A stretch of 64,000 nt of DNA, from the NCBI RefSeq assembly GCF_000797495.1, contig NZ_JTGN01000006.1, positions 216,583 through 280,582 on the forward strand, given 5' to 3'. This DNA is from Robinsoniella peoriensis (GTDB lineage Bacteria; Bacillota; Clostridia; Lachnospirales; Lachnospiraceae). The stretch's first letter is position 1. Every line of letters begins with the position of its first letter. A model generated the notes under the pieces. That model did no database searches and was not told the origin of the DNA. It worked only from the letters and a program-made list of their open reading frames with translations. Position numbers and translations under genes: made by a program. Shown here piece by piece: positions 43,323 to 52,342 of the stretch.

Positions 43323-45381
43323 CGATCTGAATAATGAAATTCCTTTTCCGGATGAAATCACCCATCTCGCTGAAATGAACGAAAAACTAAAAGACGCTCT
43401 GCAGGAAGCGGAATCGAAAGTAGACCGGCTGGATAAAGACTATATGGAAACCAAACGCTACATGGCAGATTACCGTGGTGAAATTGACCCCCACGAAATG
43501 TTTCAGAATGAACTTGCTTTAAAGCAAATAGACCACATTGGAGCATTTGCAGTAGGAGTACGGGATAAAATATACAAACTGAAAGATTCCCCATATTTTG
43601 CCCGCATTGATTTTTGCCCGGAAGATGAAGATCATGCAATGAAGCATTATATTGGCCGCTTCACATTCAGCCATGAGAATAAACTCCTTGTTTTCGACTG
43701 GCGTGCGCCCATAGCCGGCATGTTTTATGACTATGAGACAGGTCCTGCAGGATTTGATGCCCCCTCCGGAAGGGTAAACGGCAATTTAACCCGCAAACGC
43801 CAGTTTAAAATCAAAAATGGGAAGCTGGAGTATGCCCTTGAAAGCTCCGTTAATATTCAGGATGATGTCTTACAACGGGAACTTAGCCACACCTCAGATG
43901 AAAAAATGAAATCTATTATTTCCACTATTCAAAAAGATCAAAACCGCATTATCCGAAATGAGAAATCCGGAACATTGATCATCCAGGGTGTTGCCGGGTC
44001 AGGAAAAACCTCTATCGCACTGCACCGGATTGCTTTTCTACTCTATCGATTTAAAGACCGGCTGTCCGCCAAAAATATCACGATACTATCCCCTAATAAA
44101 GTTTTTGGCGATTATATTTCCAGCGTCCTGCCCGAGCTTGGAGAGGAACCTATTTATGAATCCGGATTTGCTGATATCGCTGAAATTCAGTTAGAAGGAG
44201 TGATTGGATTTGAACCTGACCAGGATCCGCTGGAGTCAAAGGATGAATCCTGGAACAAAAGAGTCCGTTTTAAATCAACACTTGAATTTGTACGGCTTAT
44301 GGACAAGTATATCGGACAGATGCATGACCAGATATTCCAACCCACAGATTATACTTTTGGACCATTTACCGCTAAATCTAATTGGATACATGCACGCTAC
44401 CATGCCTACGGCAGCTACCCTGTAAAGAAGCGTCTGAGAATGATCGCAGAAGATATCCGTGACCGCTTTGAGACCGATAATATCATGGAACATGATTTAC
44501 CCAGGATCAACTCCATACTGAAAAGTCTAAATACTATGCTTAAAATTAAAAATACACTTTCACTATACCGGGAATTCTACAGACAGCTAGAAGCTTCGGA
44601 CATGCTTGTAATGGCGTCCGGCAAGACTCTGGAATGGGCAGATGTATATCCATTTCTATACCTTCACGGGGCATTTGCCGGGTTGCAGGAAAGTAAAAGG
44701 ATCAAACATCTGGTTATTGATGAAATGCAGGATTACACGCCCATCCAATATGCGGTCATCAATATTTTGTTTAAATGCCAGAAAACAATACTGGGGGACT
44801 TTGGCCAGTTTATCAATCCAAACCATGTGCATACATTGGAGGATTTAAAGGCATTATATGAGGATGCCGAACTAATCGAACTAAATAAAAGTTACCGGTC
44901 TACATATGAAATTATAACCTTTGCCAAACGCATACAGCATGTGACATCCCTGGAACCTATGGAACGCCACGGTGATGCCCCTGGGCTGATACAATGCAGC
45001 AGCAGCTCAAACGAAATCAAACGAATCCAAATGGAAATTGAACAGTTTCTGAAACAGGAAAATGCTTCTCTTGGAATCATAACCAAGACAAATCAGGCAG
45101 CAAAAGTTCTCTATGACCAGCTTGCAGCAACTTGCCCTTGCCCTATACATCTGATTAAACCGGAAAGTACTAATTTTATTAACGGGGTATCCATCACCTC
45201 TATCCAGATGTCAAAAGGTCTGGAATTTGATGAAGTCATCATTCCTGAGGCAGACAGGAAAACCTATACTACTGCATATGACAGAAACCTGCTTTATATT
45301 GCCTGCACGCGGGCGATGCACCGTTTGACGCTGATGTTTGTGGGGGAGATGACTGAATTGATTGGAAAAAGGGATGACTAA
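43315..45381 (+). CDS. helD: HelD-like superfamily 1 helicase (RNA polymerase recycling)
   Basis: About 688 aa. N-terminal coiled coil (LAEMNEKLKDALQEAESKV), Walker A GVAGSGKTSIALHRIAFLLY, Walker B VIDEMQDYTPIQYAV, and C-terminal helicase motifs MSKGLEFDEVIIPEADRK and LLYIACTRAMHRL. This is the HelD layout: HelD inserts its coiled coil and C-terminal part into stalled RNA polymerase and frees it from DNA; some homologues protect against rifamycins. Start ATG 43315 is coupled to the AraC-GNAT gene by an ATGTCTAA overlap and has GGGGGAGGGG upstream. Confidence 0.9.
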   Translation: MSNDLNNEIPFPDEITHLAEMNEKLKDALQEAESKVDRLDKDYMETKRYMADYRGEIDPHEMFQNELALKQIDHIGAFAVGVRDKIYKLKDSPYFARIDFCPEDEDHAMKHYIGRFTFSHENKLLVFDWRAPIAGMFYDYETGPAGFDAPSGRVNGNLTRKRQFKIKNGKLEYALESSVNIQDDVLQRELSHTSDEKMKSIISTIQKDQNRIIRNEKSGTLIIQGVAGSGKTSIALHRIAFLLYRFKDRLSAKNITILSPNKVFGDYISSVLPELGEEPIYESGFADIAEIQLEGVIGFEPDQDPLESKDESWNKRVRFKSTLEFVRLMDKYIGQMHDQIFQPTDYTFGPFTAKSNWIHARYHAYGSYPVKKRLRMIAEDIRDRFETDNIMEHDLPRINSILKSLNTMLKIKNTLSLYREFYRQLEASDMLVMASGKTLEWADVYPFLYLHGAFAGLQESKRIKHLVIDEMQDYTPIQYAVINILFKCQKTILGDFGQFINPNHVHTLEDLKALYEDAELIELNKSYRSTYEIITFAKRIQHVTSLEPMERHGDAPGLIQCSSSSNEIKRIQMEIEQFLKQENASLGIITKTNQAAKVLYDQLAATCPCPIHLIKPESTNFINGVSITSIQMSKGLEFDEVIIPEADRKTYTTAYDRNLLYIACTRAMHRLTLMFVGEMTELIGKRDD

Positions 45382-45417
45382 CGTAAAATTTTATTCGCCT
45401 TGATGAAAAATATAAAA

Positions 45418-45570
45418 AGAGAACACTACTTTGTGTTAAACTGTATTAGGCGACCAAACCAAATACATACAAAAGAAGTGTTCTCTATGATTAACAGTAT
45501 AATATATTTTGAAGAAAAATGCATCCATAAATTTATAAAATTGGAAAAACCTAAAATGAAATTAATCTAT
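45418..45570 (+). mobile_element. remnant of an ISLre2-type element
   Basis: The inverted pair AGAGAACACT (45418-45427) and AGTGTTCTCT (45477-45486) precedes a short frame starting at ATG 45487 that reads MINSIIYFEEKCIHKFIKLE. This resembles the N-terminus of ISLre2/UPF0236 transposases as I remember them. The frame then loses similarity and runs into the end of the GT39 gene. Only the 5' tip of an element seems to be left. Confidence 0.4.
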
Positions 45571-45580
45571 TTTTCACGTC

Positions 45581-47158
45581 TTACTCTAACTCATAAACAC
45601 TCCCATAAGATACTTTATATAATAGTGTACTGGTTTTAAAATTTTTATTTTTAGATAAAATTTTATTGACCATCTTATCCTGATTTAATGAGTCACTTAC
45701 ATAAACCTGCATCTTATCAAAACCTGTAATATCTATATTCTCTAGTTTCTTAAGATTCTTTTTTGATATATAAATTATTGATTCATTATAAGATAATTCA
45801 AAATAACTTCCCATTAGCTTCCACTGCTTACCATCATAGATGCAAATCATTGGTTCATCTTTGTGTTGTTTTGCGATATCAATTATATTCTCTTCCTCCA
45901 GAAATAAATAGGACATCCCTTGTTTATAACTGGAATAAAAAGATAATAAACATATAAGGCTGACTATGGTCAATACTATAGTGTTTGCCCTGCCTCTGAA
46001 TATGGTTATCATACTACGAAATAAAATGCCTGTAAGTCCGATTATAATAAATGGATAAATACAGAATATATAACGAGGTGTCTGGAATGGAGATATTTTA
46101 ATAACCAATATTGTATATGCCAAAACAGTGAAAATAACCATCATCACTTTGCCTTTAAAAAAACAAACTACAGTCTTCTTTTTCAAGTCTTTTATATTCA
46201 TTAAAATTGCTATTACCGCTAATATTATTATAATAAATGCAAAAATTCCAAACTTATTCCCAAAGAAACTATTTTTGAATATCTCCAAATATTTATCAAC
46301 GCGCTCAAAAAAATCTCCTCCTTTAGCCAGGTTTTCAAATGACTGCTCTCCCCTGTAACCATCACCAAAGATTTGATTAAGCATTGCTGGAAATACTGCT
46401 ATGGATATTATCCCTGCCGCAGCAAGGGTAAAAATATACCCAACCACATCCTTCCATCTTTTTTTTATCAATAGATTTATTCCAAAATAAAGACAAAGAA
46501 AAAACAAAAATATAAGAAAATAGTATTGTGTCAATGTCCCCAGAACTGTAATACACAATAAAGCCACATAAAAAAGTTTATCCAGCTTCTTCTTGTCATA
46601 GTATAATAAGAATAGCCACACCACCGCTAATATCCAAATATTTAAAAGGATATACATTCGTAAAAACATGATACTGTTAATGACGGCCGGACATACTGAA
46701 AAAAGAACTGTAGACAAAAAAACTGCTTTTTTATCTTTTAAAAATTCTTTTGACACTAAATAAACCAATATTGTCACAACTAGAGAAAAAAATATATTAA
46801 CTCCTAATCCAATCCATTTTGTAAATACCCCAGGAAGAAAAGAAGAAATTGTGTGTATAAAAAAATAGTACAATGGTGGATGGACATCTTCGGCCTGGTT
46901 CCTCCAAACCATCTCATAATCAAATCTGTTATCCTTATTAGTTGTATAATGTTCTGTAAATGGACTGCCGCCAGCATAGATTCTACCATCTTCTATGAAG
47001 TCATTGGCGCGTTCCTGACCGTTAGATAATGCATATGTATAAAATTCATCTATGTGAAACCCTACTTTTTGATTCCCAAAATAAATATAAATTAGGCTTT
47101 GCAAAATAAGAACCACTAATATGCCTACAATTATTTTACCATGTTTTTTCTTTTCCAT
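45581..47158 (-). CDS. membrane glycosyltransferase, GT39/ArnT-like (PMT_2)
   Basis: 525 aa with about eleven membrane helices. The first extracellular loop has the Asp-Glu pair of the GT-C fold (GFHIDEFYTYALSNGQ) and later EDVHPPLYYFFIH; the C-terminal 90 residues are an outer soluble part. Such enzymes move a sugar from a polyprenyl phosphate carrier to a surface acceptor. The remnant of a GtrB-like GT2 that would make such a lipid-linked sugar lies immediately upstream, so the pair was probably once functional together. Codon use is more AT-rich than in the neighbours. Confidence 0.85.
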   Translation of the reverse strand: MEKKKHGKIIVGILVVLILQSLIYIYFGNQKVGFHIDEFYTYALSNGQERANDFIEDGRIYAGGSPFTEHYTTNKDNRFDYEMVWRNQAEDVHPPLYYFFIHTISSFLPGVFTKWIGLGVNIFFSLVVTILVYLVSKEFLKDKKAVFLSTVLFSVCPAVINSIMFLRMYILLNIWILAVVWLFLLYYDKKKLDKLFYVALLCITVLGTLTQYYFLIFLFFLCLYFGINLLIKKRWKDVVGYIFTLAAAGIISIAVFPAMLNQIFGDGYRGEQSFENLAKGGDFFERVDKYLEIFKNSFFGNKFGIFAFIIIILAVIAILMNIKDLKKKTVVCFFKGKVMMVIFTVLAYTILVIKISPFQTPRYIFCIYPFIIIGLTGILFRSMITIFRGRANTIVLTIVSLICLLSFYSSYKQGMSYLFLEEENIIDIAKQHKDEPMICIYDGKQWKLMGSYFELSYNESIIYISKKNLKKLENIDITGFDKMQVYVSDSLNQDKMVNKILSKNKNFKTSTLLYKVSYGSVYELE

Positions 47159-47202
47159 CAGATATTTACTCCGTTATTATTTTTTCTATATATCAGTTTT
47201 CC

Positions 47203-47230
47203 TGGAGCGTGTTTTAGAAATCATTGCACC
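47203..47230 (+). repeat. short copy of the dispersed GTGTTTT repeat
   Basis: GGAGCGTGTTTTAGAAATCA matches the first ~20 bases of the repeat at 22441-22589 (inverse) and 3985; the rest does not match. It sits between the GT39 gene start and the GT2 fragment. Confidence 0.45.
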
Positions 47231-47255
47231 AGTCTGACCTTCCCACCTGATGGGA

Positions 47256-47420
47256 TCAGCCAGGAACAGCATTTTTCTTTACAAACAAAATTGGACGTTC
47301 CTTCACTTCCAGATAGGCTTTGGCCATATATTGTCCCAGTATCCCTATACAAAATAATGGATTACCACCAATAAATAATATAATACAGGCCAAAGATGGC
47401 CAGCCAGCAACCGGATCGCC
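47256..47420 (-). pseudogene. C-terminal fragment of a GtrB/DPM1-like GT2 glycosyltransferase
   Basis: Fifty-four codons reading GDPVAGWPSLACIILF, IGILGQYMAKAYLEVKERP and a basic tail ending at TGA (47256). This is the last membrane helix and cytoplasmic tail of polyprenyl-phosphate glucosyl/mannosyl transferases. An in-frame stop at 47421 and the end of the AAA gene at 47435 mark the breakpoint; the N-terminal ~250 residues are gone. Confidence 0.8.
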
Positions 47421-47434
47421 TTATAATTTCAACA

Positions 47435-49108
47435 CTATTTTTTAACTCTCACCAAACAATTTTTCTTACAGAATGCTATACCGTATTTAATAATGTCTTC
47501 ATACCCTTCTTCTATCAGTTCATCGTCATAGTGTTTTACTTCAATCTGATTCAAGGCTTCCTGGCACTTATCTTCCATTTTCCGGGGACTGGCAGTGCAC
47601 TTTAATTCTATGATGACAGCCTTTTCGTTAAAATCCGGATGACGAATGATAATATCACTGCGTCCATCTCCACTTTCCCTGTTTGATTTCACATAATAAT
47701 CACTCATTCCGGAAAGGCATCCCAACAGAAATCCATGATAAAAGTTTTCATTATAATCTTCGTAGCTGATGGTATCTCTTAACAACTGTTTTAATTCCTG
47801 CTCTACCTCTGCCTCATCTGATCTGAGAATTGCTAAATACAATTTCTGTAAATTTCTGGATTGAATCATTTCCTGAAACCATCCCATTATCTTGTGCCGG
47901 AAAATGTAAGCTACTTCTTTATTTGGTATTTTCAATGTTATGAAATGATCTCCGTTATCATCAAATCTTTCACTTACCTTTTTCAGATAACCTGTAAAAA
48001 ACATAAAATTCCACAGGTTATTGGTACTGTTGTATATCTCATCATAAGTGACATCTTCATGTACGGGCTTCTCTATTTCATCTCCCTGCATTAACATTTC
48101 CAGATCGCTCTTTGTCTGGAGATCATTTGCCTTTTCTACCATTGTACGGACTATTGAATTGGAACTGGTTGTTCCCCAGTAGGATATGGGAAAACCGTGT
48201 GACCCATAGTAACTGTCCTTTACATAACGCACGATACTCCAGGGATTATAGACTTCTGTGTTTCCAAACAGGTAACCGTCATACCAGTCTTTGATAGTTT
48301 CCTTCTTTTCTTCCAAACCATAATACTTTAACATATCATCTATTTCATTTTCTGTAAAGCCAAAATGCTCTGAGTAGTGCACACTTAGGATTGAAATAAT
48401 TTCCAGATTATTTAAGCCTGTAAAAATGCTTTCTTTTGAGATGCGCAGACAGCCTGTCATTACGGCAAATTCCAGATATTTATTAGTTTTTAACGCCGAT
48501 TCAAATAAGGATCGAACAAAAGAAACCATTTCATCGTAAAATCCTCTGAAATATGCATTTTCCAAAGGAACATCATATTCATCGATCAGTATGATTACCG
48601 GCGTCTGGTAATACTCATACAGACACTTGGATAAAAGCTGTATAGAATCCAGATAAACACCTGTATCACCTTCTGCGTCTAAAATCTTTAGAACACGGTC
48701 TTTTTCTGCTTCATATTTTAGTACTTCTTTCCTGTGCCTCTGAAATTCACTTGAAATTGCTCTCTTAATGCTCAAAATAGCATACTCAAAGTTTGCTTGT
48801 TTTGCACCCTTTAGTGTAAGATTAATGACGGGATACTTTCCTTGATATTTCATGTATTGTTCCCCGGTCCGGGCAATCTTTAAATCTAAAAAGATTTCTT
48901 TATTATTTTCTTCCGAAATTTCGAAGAAATATTGTAACATGCTCATATTCAGGGTTTTACCGAATCTTCTTGGCCTTGTGAATAAGTTTACCTTTCCTTT
49001 TAGATCCAGGAGTTCTTTAATCATTATACTTTTATCTACATAATAGAATTTTTTTGTTATCATCTCACAAAAATCCTCTACACCAACCGGTAATTTTTTA
49101 AGTTCCAA
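47435..49108 (-). CDS. AAA-ATPase-like plus PD-(D/E)XK nuclease protein (DUF1703 type)
   Basis: 557 aa. The N-terminal AAA-ATPase_like domain (1-~330) has VGVEDFCEMITKKFYYVDKS, a Walker-like RPRRFGKTLNMSML and Walker B VIILIDEYDVPL. The C-terminal nuclease fold (about 440-557) has GDGRSDIIIRHPDFNEKAVI followed by IELK, i.e. the D...ExK triad. This family is expanded in gut Clostridia and Bacteroides, often in mobile or variable spots, and its function is not known. Here it sits exactly where the GT2 gene is broken, consistent with arrival by insertion. Confidence 0.85.
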   Translation of the reverse strand: MELKKLPVGVEDFCEMITKKFYYVDKSIMIKELLDLKGKVNLFTRPRRFGKTLNMSMLQYFFEISEENNKEIFLDLKIARTGEQYMKYQGKYPVINLTLKGAKQANFEYAILSIKRAISSEFQRHRKEVLKYEAEKDRVLKILDAEGDTGVYLDSIQLLSKCLYEYYQTPVIILIDEYDVPLENAYFRGFYDEMVSFVRSLFESALKTNKYLEFAVMTGCLRISKESIFTGLNNLEIISILSVHYSEHFGFTENEIDDMLKYYGLEEKKETIKDWYDGYLFGNTEVYNPWSIVRYVKDSYYGSHGFPISYWGTTSSNSIVRTMVEKANDLQTKSDLEMLMQGDEIEKPVHEDVTYDEIYNSTNNLWNFMFFTGYLKKVSERFDDNGDHFITLKIPNKEVAYIFRHKIMGWFQEMIQSRNLQKLYLAILRSDEAEVEQELKQLLRDTISYEDYNENFYHGFLLGCLSGMSDYYVKSNRESGDGRSDIIIRHPDFNEKAVIIELKCTASPRKMEDKCQEALNQIEVKHYDDELIEEGYEDIIKYGIAFCKKNCLVRVKK

Positions 49109-49257
49109 ATACCCACCTCATCTCTATCCAACATATTTATTTGCAATCATTATGACTTTTCTATAAGTGTCATATTCTTCTTAACATATGCTGCACTATA
49201 TTATTAATTATAAACATTATACCATTCTCTAATCAATCTGAAAAGGGAGACATCTGA

Positions 49258-49293
49258 TTCTAATTTAGCTTCTAATTTATCTTCTAATTTAGC
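49258..49293 (+). repeat. three tandem 12-bp repeats
   Basis: TTCTAATTTAGC, TTCTAATTTATC, TTCTAATTTAGC in direct succession. On the minus strand they can be read as (K/D)LEAKLE-type codons from an ATG near 49299 (MIAKLEDKLEAKLESD), a 31-codon frame with no good ribosome site. The rest of the 49109-49358 gap is AT-rich and presumably contains the AAA gene promoter. Confidence 0.6.
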
Positions 49294-49358
49294 TATCATT
49301 TAACCTATAATCTAACCTATTATGTGATAAAATATAATCAATATTTTCAGCTACTAAT

Positions 49359-50723
49359 TCAATACGCACTCTCCTCCCGCTCCCGATCCGCATATGCCAA
49401 TATTTCATCCAGGGTTTTCTCCCCCTGAAGCCATAAAAGCTGCTGAGCCGCCAGATCATTCTGAAAGGACCAGACAAACTGAGAGTTGCCCAGGCTCACT
49501 TCTACGACCTGGCCATCTTTCTCATATCTGTCTATGTCATCCTGAATCCTGCTGCGGCTGGCCGGTTCTACTCCTTTTACGACTGAAGCCGTCTGGGTAA
49601 AGTCCAGAATTTCACGTTCCAGTTTTTCGCTTGTCAGCAGGGTGCTGAAGATATCGTTAATCAATTCACTGTGCTTTGTTTTGGAACTTTTCATAAAGGT
49701 CATGTTTGTCTCCCTGATGAGCCGGGCATCACCATTTTCATTGGGAAATGGAAAGATTCCCAGCTCCATATTCTCGTTATACTGGCTCGTAAACTGCATG
49801 GACCAGGATCCGGTCAGATACATTGCAGCCTGTCCTTCCGTAAATCGGCTGTCACTTTCAAACTGATCAATCAATAGTGCGTCCTGCCAGCTGGCATCCA
49901 GTATCATTTTGTTATAAGACAGACAGCGTCTTATTACCGGGCTGTCTGCAAAGTTAACCCCACCCTGCCTGAATCGGTCTCCCCATTCAGGTGTGCTGCT
50001 GAATATTTCATTCATAAAGAACTGCATGGTCATATTTCCCACTTTCCAGCTCTCCCTGAAATGGCTGGCAAAGGGTGTTACACCATTTTCTTTTAGAACT
50101 TTTATAATATCATTCAGCTCTTTCTGTGTTTCCGGCACTTTCAGATTATATTTTCTGAATATCTCTTTGTTATAAATGACTCCCTGATACCAGGCATTAT
50201 ATGGCATTCCATACACGGCACCGTCTACCGTCACTGCTTTTAACGCTTCTGCTCTGATTCTGTCTGTATAATCTTCCGGCAGAACAGACAGATTCCCGGT
50301 GTGGGCATATGCCTGAACATCCTGCGCTTTTCCAATCATAATATCGGGAATGTCTCCTGCCGCAAACCTGCCCTGCATTTGGGAATTGAATTTTTCTCCC
50401 CAATCCACGCACTCCCACTGGAGTTTTACATTTGGATATTCCTCAGCGATAACTTCATCAATCATATCTTCTATACCTGCATCGGAAGTCGATTGTCCCG
50501 CCAGAACCGTCAGCAAAATCCCGTCTTCGTCCTGATGGTACACCGGCACTTCCTTCTGCCCGCATCCTGTAAGAAACAAAAGGACAGCTATGCACATCAG
50601 GATTATTTTTTGGCATGTTTTAAAATTGCTTTCCGTTGGCTGTACATCACAGTTTGCGGGAGATTTTGCCCGCATGAAGGGGGCGCTGCGGGCTGGTTTT
50701 TTGTAAACGTGATATTCTCTCAT
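49359..50723 (-). CDS. sugar-binding lipoprotein coupled to YesM/YesN system
   Basis: 454 aa from the ATG that overlaps the yesN stop (ATGA). Lipobox LFLTGC (Cys about 54), then a solute-binding domain clearly paralogous to the one at 34745 (ILLTVLAGQSTSDAGIEDMI, MIGKAQDVQAYAHTGN, YLTGSWSMQFTSQYN). Residues ~7-38 are encoded by a copy of the dispersed intergenic repeat, which seems to have entered in frame ahead of the signal peptide core. Without it only a very short signal sequence from ATG 50597 would remain. No permease is adjacent. It probably presents sugar to the YesM sensor or to the permeases at 33-35 kb. Confidence 0.85.
   Translation of the reverse strand: MREYHVYKKPARSAPFMRAKSPANCDVQPTESNFKTCQKIILMCIAVLLFLTGCGQKEVPVYHQDEDGILLTVLAGQSTSDAGIEDMIDEVIAEEYPNVKLQWECVDWGEKFNSQMQGRFAAGDIPDIMIGKAQDVQAYAHTGNLSVLPEDYTDRIRAEALKAVTVDGAVYGMPYNAWYQGVIYNKEIFRKYNLKVPETQKELNDIIKVLKENGVTPFASHFRESWKVGNMTMQFFMNEIFSSTPEWGDRFRQGGVNFADSPVIRRCLSYNKMILDASWQDALLIDQFESDSRFTEGQAAMYLTGSWSMQFTSQYNENMELGIFPFPNENGDARLIRETNMTFMKSSKTKHSELINDIFSTLLTSEKLEREILDFTQTASVVKGVEPASRSRIQDDIDRYEKDGQVVEVSLGNSQFVWSFQNDLAAQQLLWLQGEKTLDEILAYADREREESAY
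50612..50702 (+). repeat. dispersed repeat copy inside the binding-protein gene
   Basis: GCATGTTTTAAAATTGCTTT, GCTGTACATCACAGTTTGCG, GGGAGATTTTGCCCGCATGA and GGGCGCTGCGGGCT follow one another in the same order as in the inverse copy at 22441-22589. It is read in frame from the minus strand as the N-terminal ~30 residues of the lipoprotein. Confidence 0.7.
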
Positions 50724-52342
50724 ACTTCCCTCTGTCCGGTAATACCCGTTCTGTAGTCTCTCGGACTTTTCCCCTCCACTTTCCGGAATACACGGCTAAA
50801 ATAAGTGTAATCATCGTACCCAACCATAAAGGCGATTTCGGTAAGGCTTACCTCTTTATTAGCCATAAATTCTTTTGCCTTTTCAACTCTTAAACGAGTG
50901 ATATAGACCATTAAATTTTCCCCTGTTTCCTGCCGGAACATCTTGGAAAAATAGGAACTTTCCACATTGAACTGCTGAGCAAGAGAGGACAGGCTCAGTT
51001 CTTCAAAGTAGTTGCTGTCTATAAACTGTACTGCCTGTTTTACTACACTTCGTATAGAGTCTGTTGCAGCTTCTCCCTGATTGGTGACGGCAAACTCTAT
51101 AATGTCGCAAAGCACTTCACACAGCACATCCGCATCCAGAAGTTCGATGATCTTATCTGCCACATCTGCCATATTTTCCATATCCATTAATTTTTTCGGA
51201 TTCCCCTGCTCTGCGGTATAATCGGTAAAAATATTAAGGATTTTCTTGACTGTCTGCTTTACCTCCAGATACTCCCACTTTTCTTCCTGACATCTTCGCA
51301 GTCCAATAGTATCAAAGATCAATTGTTTTAACGCTGATTTATTTCCCCTTTGCAAGAGGCTCTTAATCTGTTTTTCATACTCACTGCTCAACTGGTTATG
51401 AACCTTTTTCTGGTTTTCCGTGCCCCTGCCGGCAATGAGAATCTCATTTCGATTTTCGTAAATTCTGGTCATAAACAGCGCCACGGTCTGAATATATGCC
51501 ATATGTATGCTGTCCATGGTATAGCTGTGCTCACTGATACAGGCTGTTACCGGAGAATTCGCTGCCGGTGCAAGATATATGATAAGTTTTTCAGCCGCCT
51601 TCTTCAATTCTTCATTTTCGATTTCAGAAACTACAATAAACTCGTTGGATCGGAAAATATGATTAAATACCATAGAGCTCTCTTTTGAAACAATATTTTT
51701 GATTTCCTTTTTCACATGATAAGAAAGCTTATTCATATCATATTGATGCTTCTTCATAAGCTCATTCAAGTTATGTATTTTAATCAGCATCAGGCTTGCG
51801 CCTGCAAAATTAATTTCACTGTTCATAGTAATGGTTGGTGTAAACGGCGTATCTTCCCGTTCCACCAAAAGGCTGAATTCACGGTCCTGTATCAGCGATG
51901 CTGCTTTTAGCAGCTTCATTTGCCGTTCTTCTTCCTCCTGTTTTGCACACCTGCGGGTGCTGATAATTTCAAGCGCCTTCGACAGCGCATTTACCAGATC
52001 GATTTTGGTCACAGGCTTTACCAGATAGTTTATTGCCCCTGACATAAATGTATCCTTTACATATTGAAAATCATCATACCCACTTATGACGAAGGTAATT
52101 ATATCAGGGTATTTGTCTTTTATAATGGACAGAAGTTCTACTCCATTTATAAAAGGCATGTTTATATCGGTTATCAGTATATCCGGCTCTTCCAGTTGGA
52201 TTTTATTTAACACATCTTCCCCGTCTACTGCCGGTTCCATAAACTCTAAGGAATATTTCTCCCAACATATCATATTCCTTATTTTCTCCCTTGTCCAATA
52301 CTCATCATCTGCAATCAGGACTTTATAGGCTGCTGCATCCAT
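50720..52342 (-). CDS. YesN-type response regulator (receiver plus AraC domain)
   Basis: 540 aa. Receiver (about 6-125) with VLIADDEYWTREKIR, phospho-acceptor Asp in PDILITDINMPFINGVE and Lys in NYLVKPVT. A helical middle region of ~300 residues follows. C-terminal AraC helix-turn-helices are at about 435-535 (SLAQQFNVESSYFSKMFRQE; LTEIAFMVGYDDYTYFSRVF). Start ATG 52342 lies inside the yesM 3' end with GGAGGT upstream, so kinase, regulator and binding protein form one translationally coupled unit. Likely target: the alpha-galactoside importer or glycosidase genes. Confidence 0.92.
   Translation of the reverse strand: MDAAAYKVLIADDEYWTREKIRNMICWEKYSLEFMEPAVDGEDVLNKIQLEEPDILITDINMPFINGVELLSIIKDKYPDIITFVISGYDDFQYVKDTFMSGAINYLVKPVTKIDLVNALSKALEIISTRRCAKQEEEERQMKLLKAASLIQDREFSLLVEREDTPFTPTITMNSEINFAGASLMLIKIHNLNELMKKHQYDMNKLSYHVKKEIKNIVSKESSMVFNHIFRSNEFIVVSEIENEELKKAAEKLIIYLAPAANSPVTACISEHSYTMDSIHMAYIQTVALFMTRIYENRNEILIAGRGTENQKKVHNQLSSEYEKQIKSLLQRGNKSALKQLIFDTIGLRRCQEEKWEYLEVKQTVKKILNIFTDYTAEQGNPKKLMDMENMADVADKIIELLDADVLCEVLCDIIEFAVTNQGEAATDSIRSVVKQAVQFIDSNYFEELSLSSLAQQFNVESSYFSKMFRQETGENLMVYITRLRVEKAKEFMANKEVSLTEIAFMVGYDDYTYFSRVFRKVEGKSPRDYRTGITGQREV

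Noticed and set aside
45400..45639. A 79-codon plus-strand frame as a gene
   Set aside because: Only its internal part from 45487 resembles anything (an IS transposase tip); the rest runs across the end of the GT39 gene in the opposite direction.
49258..49293. Short tandem repeats as a CRISPR array
   Set aside because: Units are contiguous 12-mers with no spacers, and there are no cas genes.
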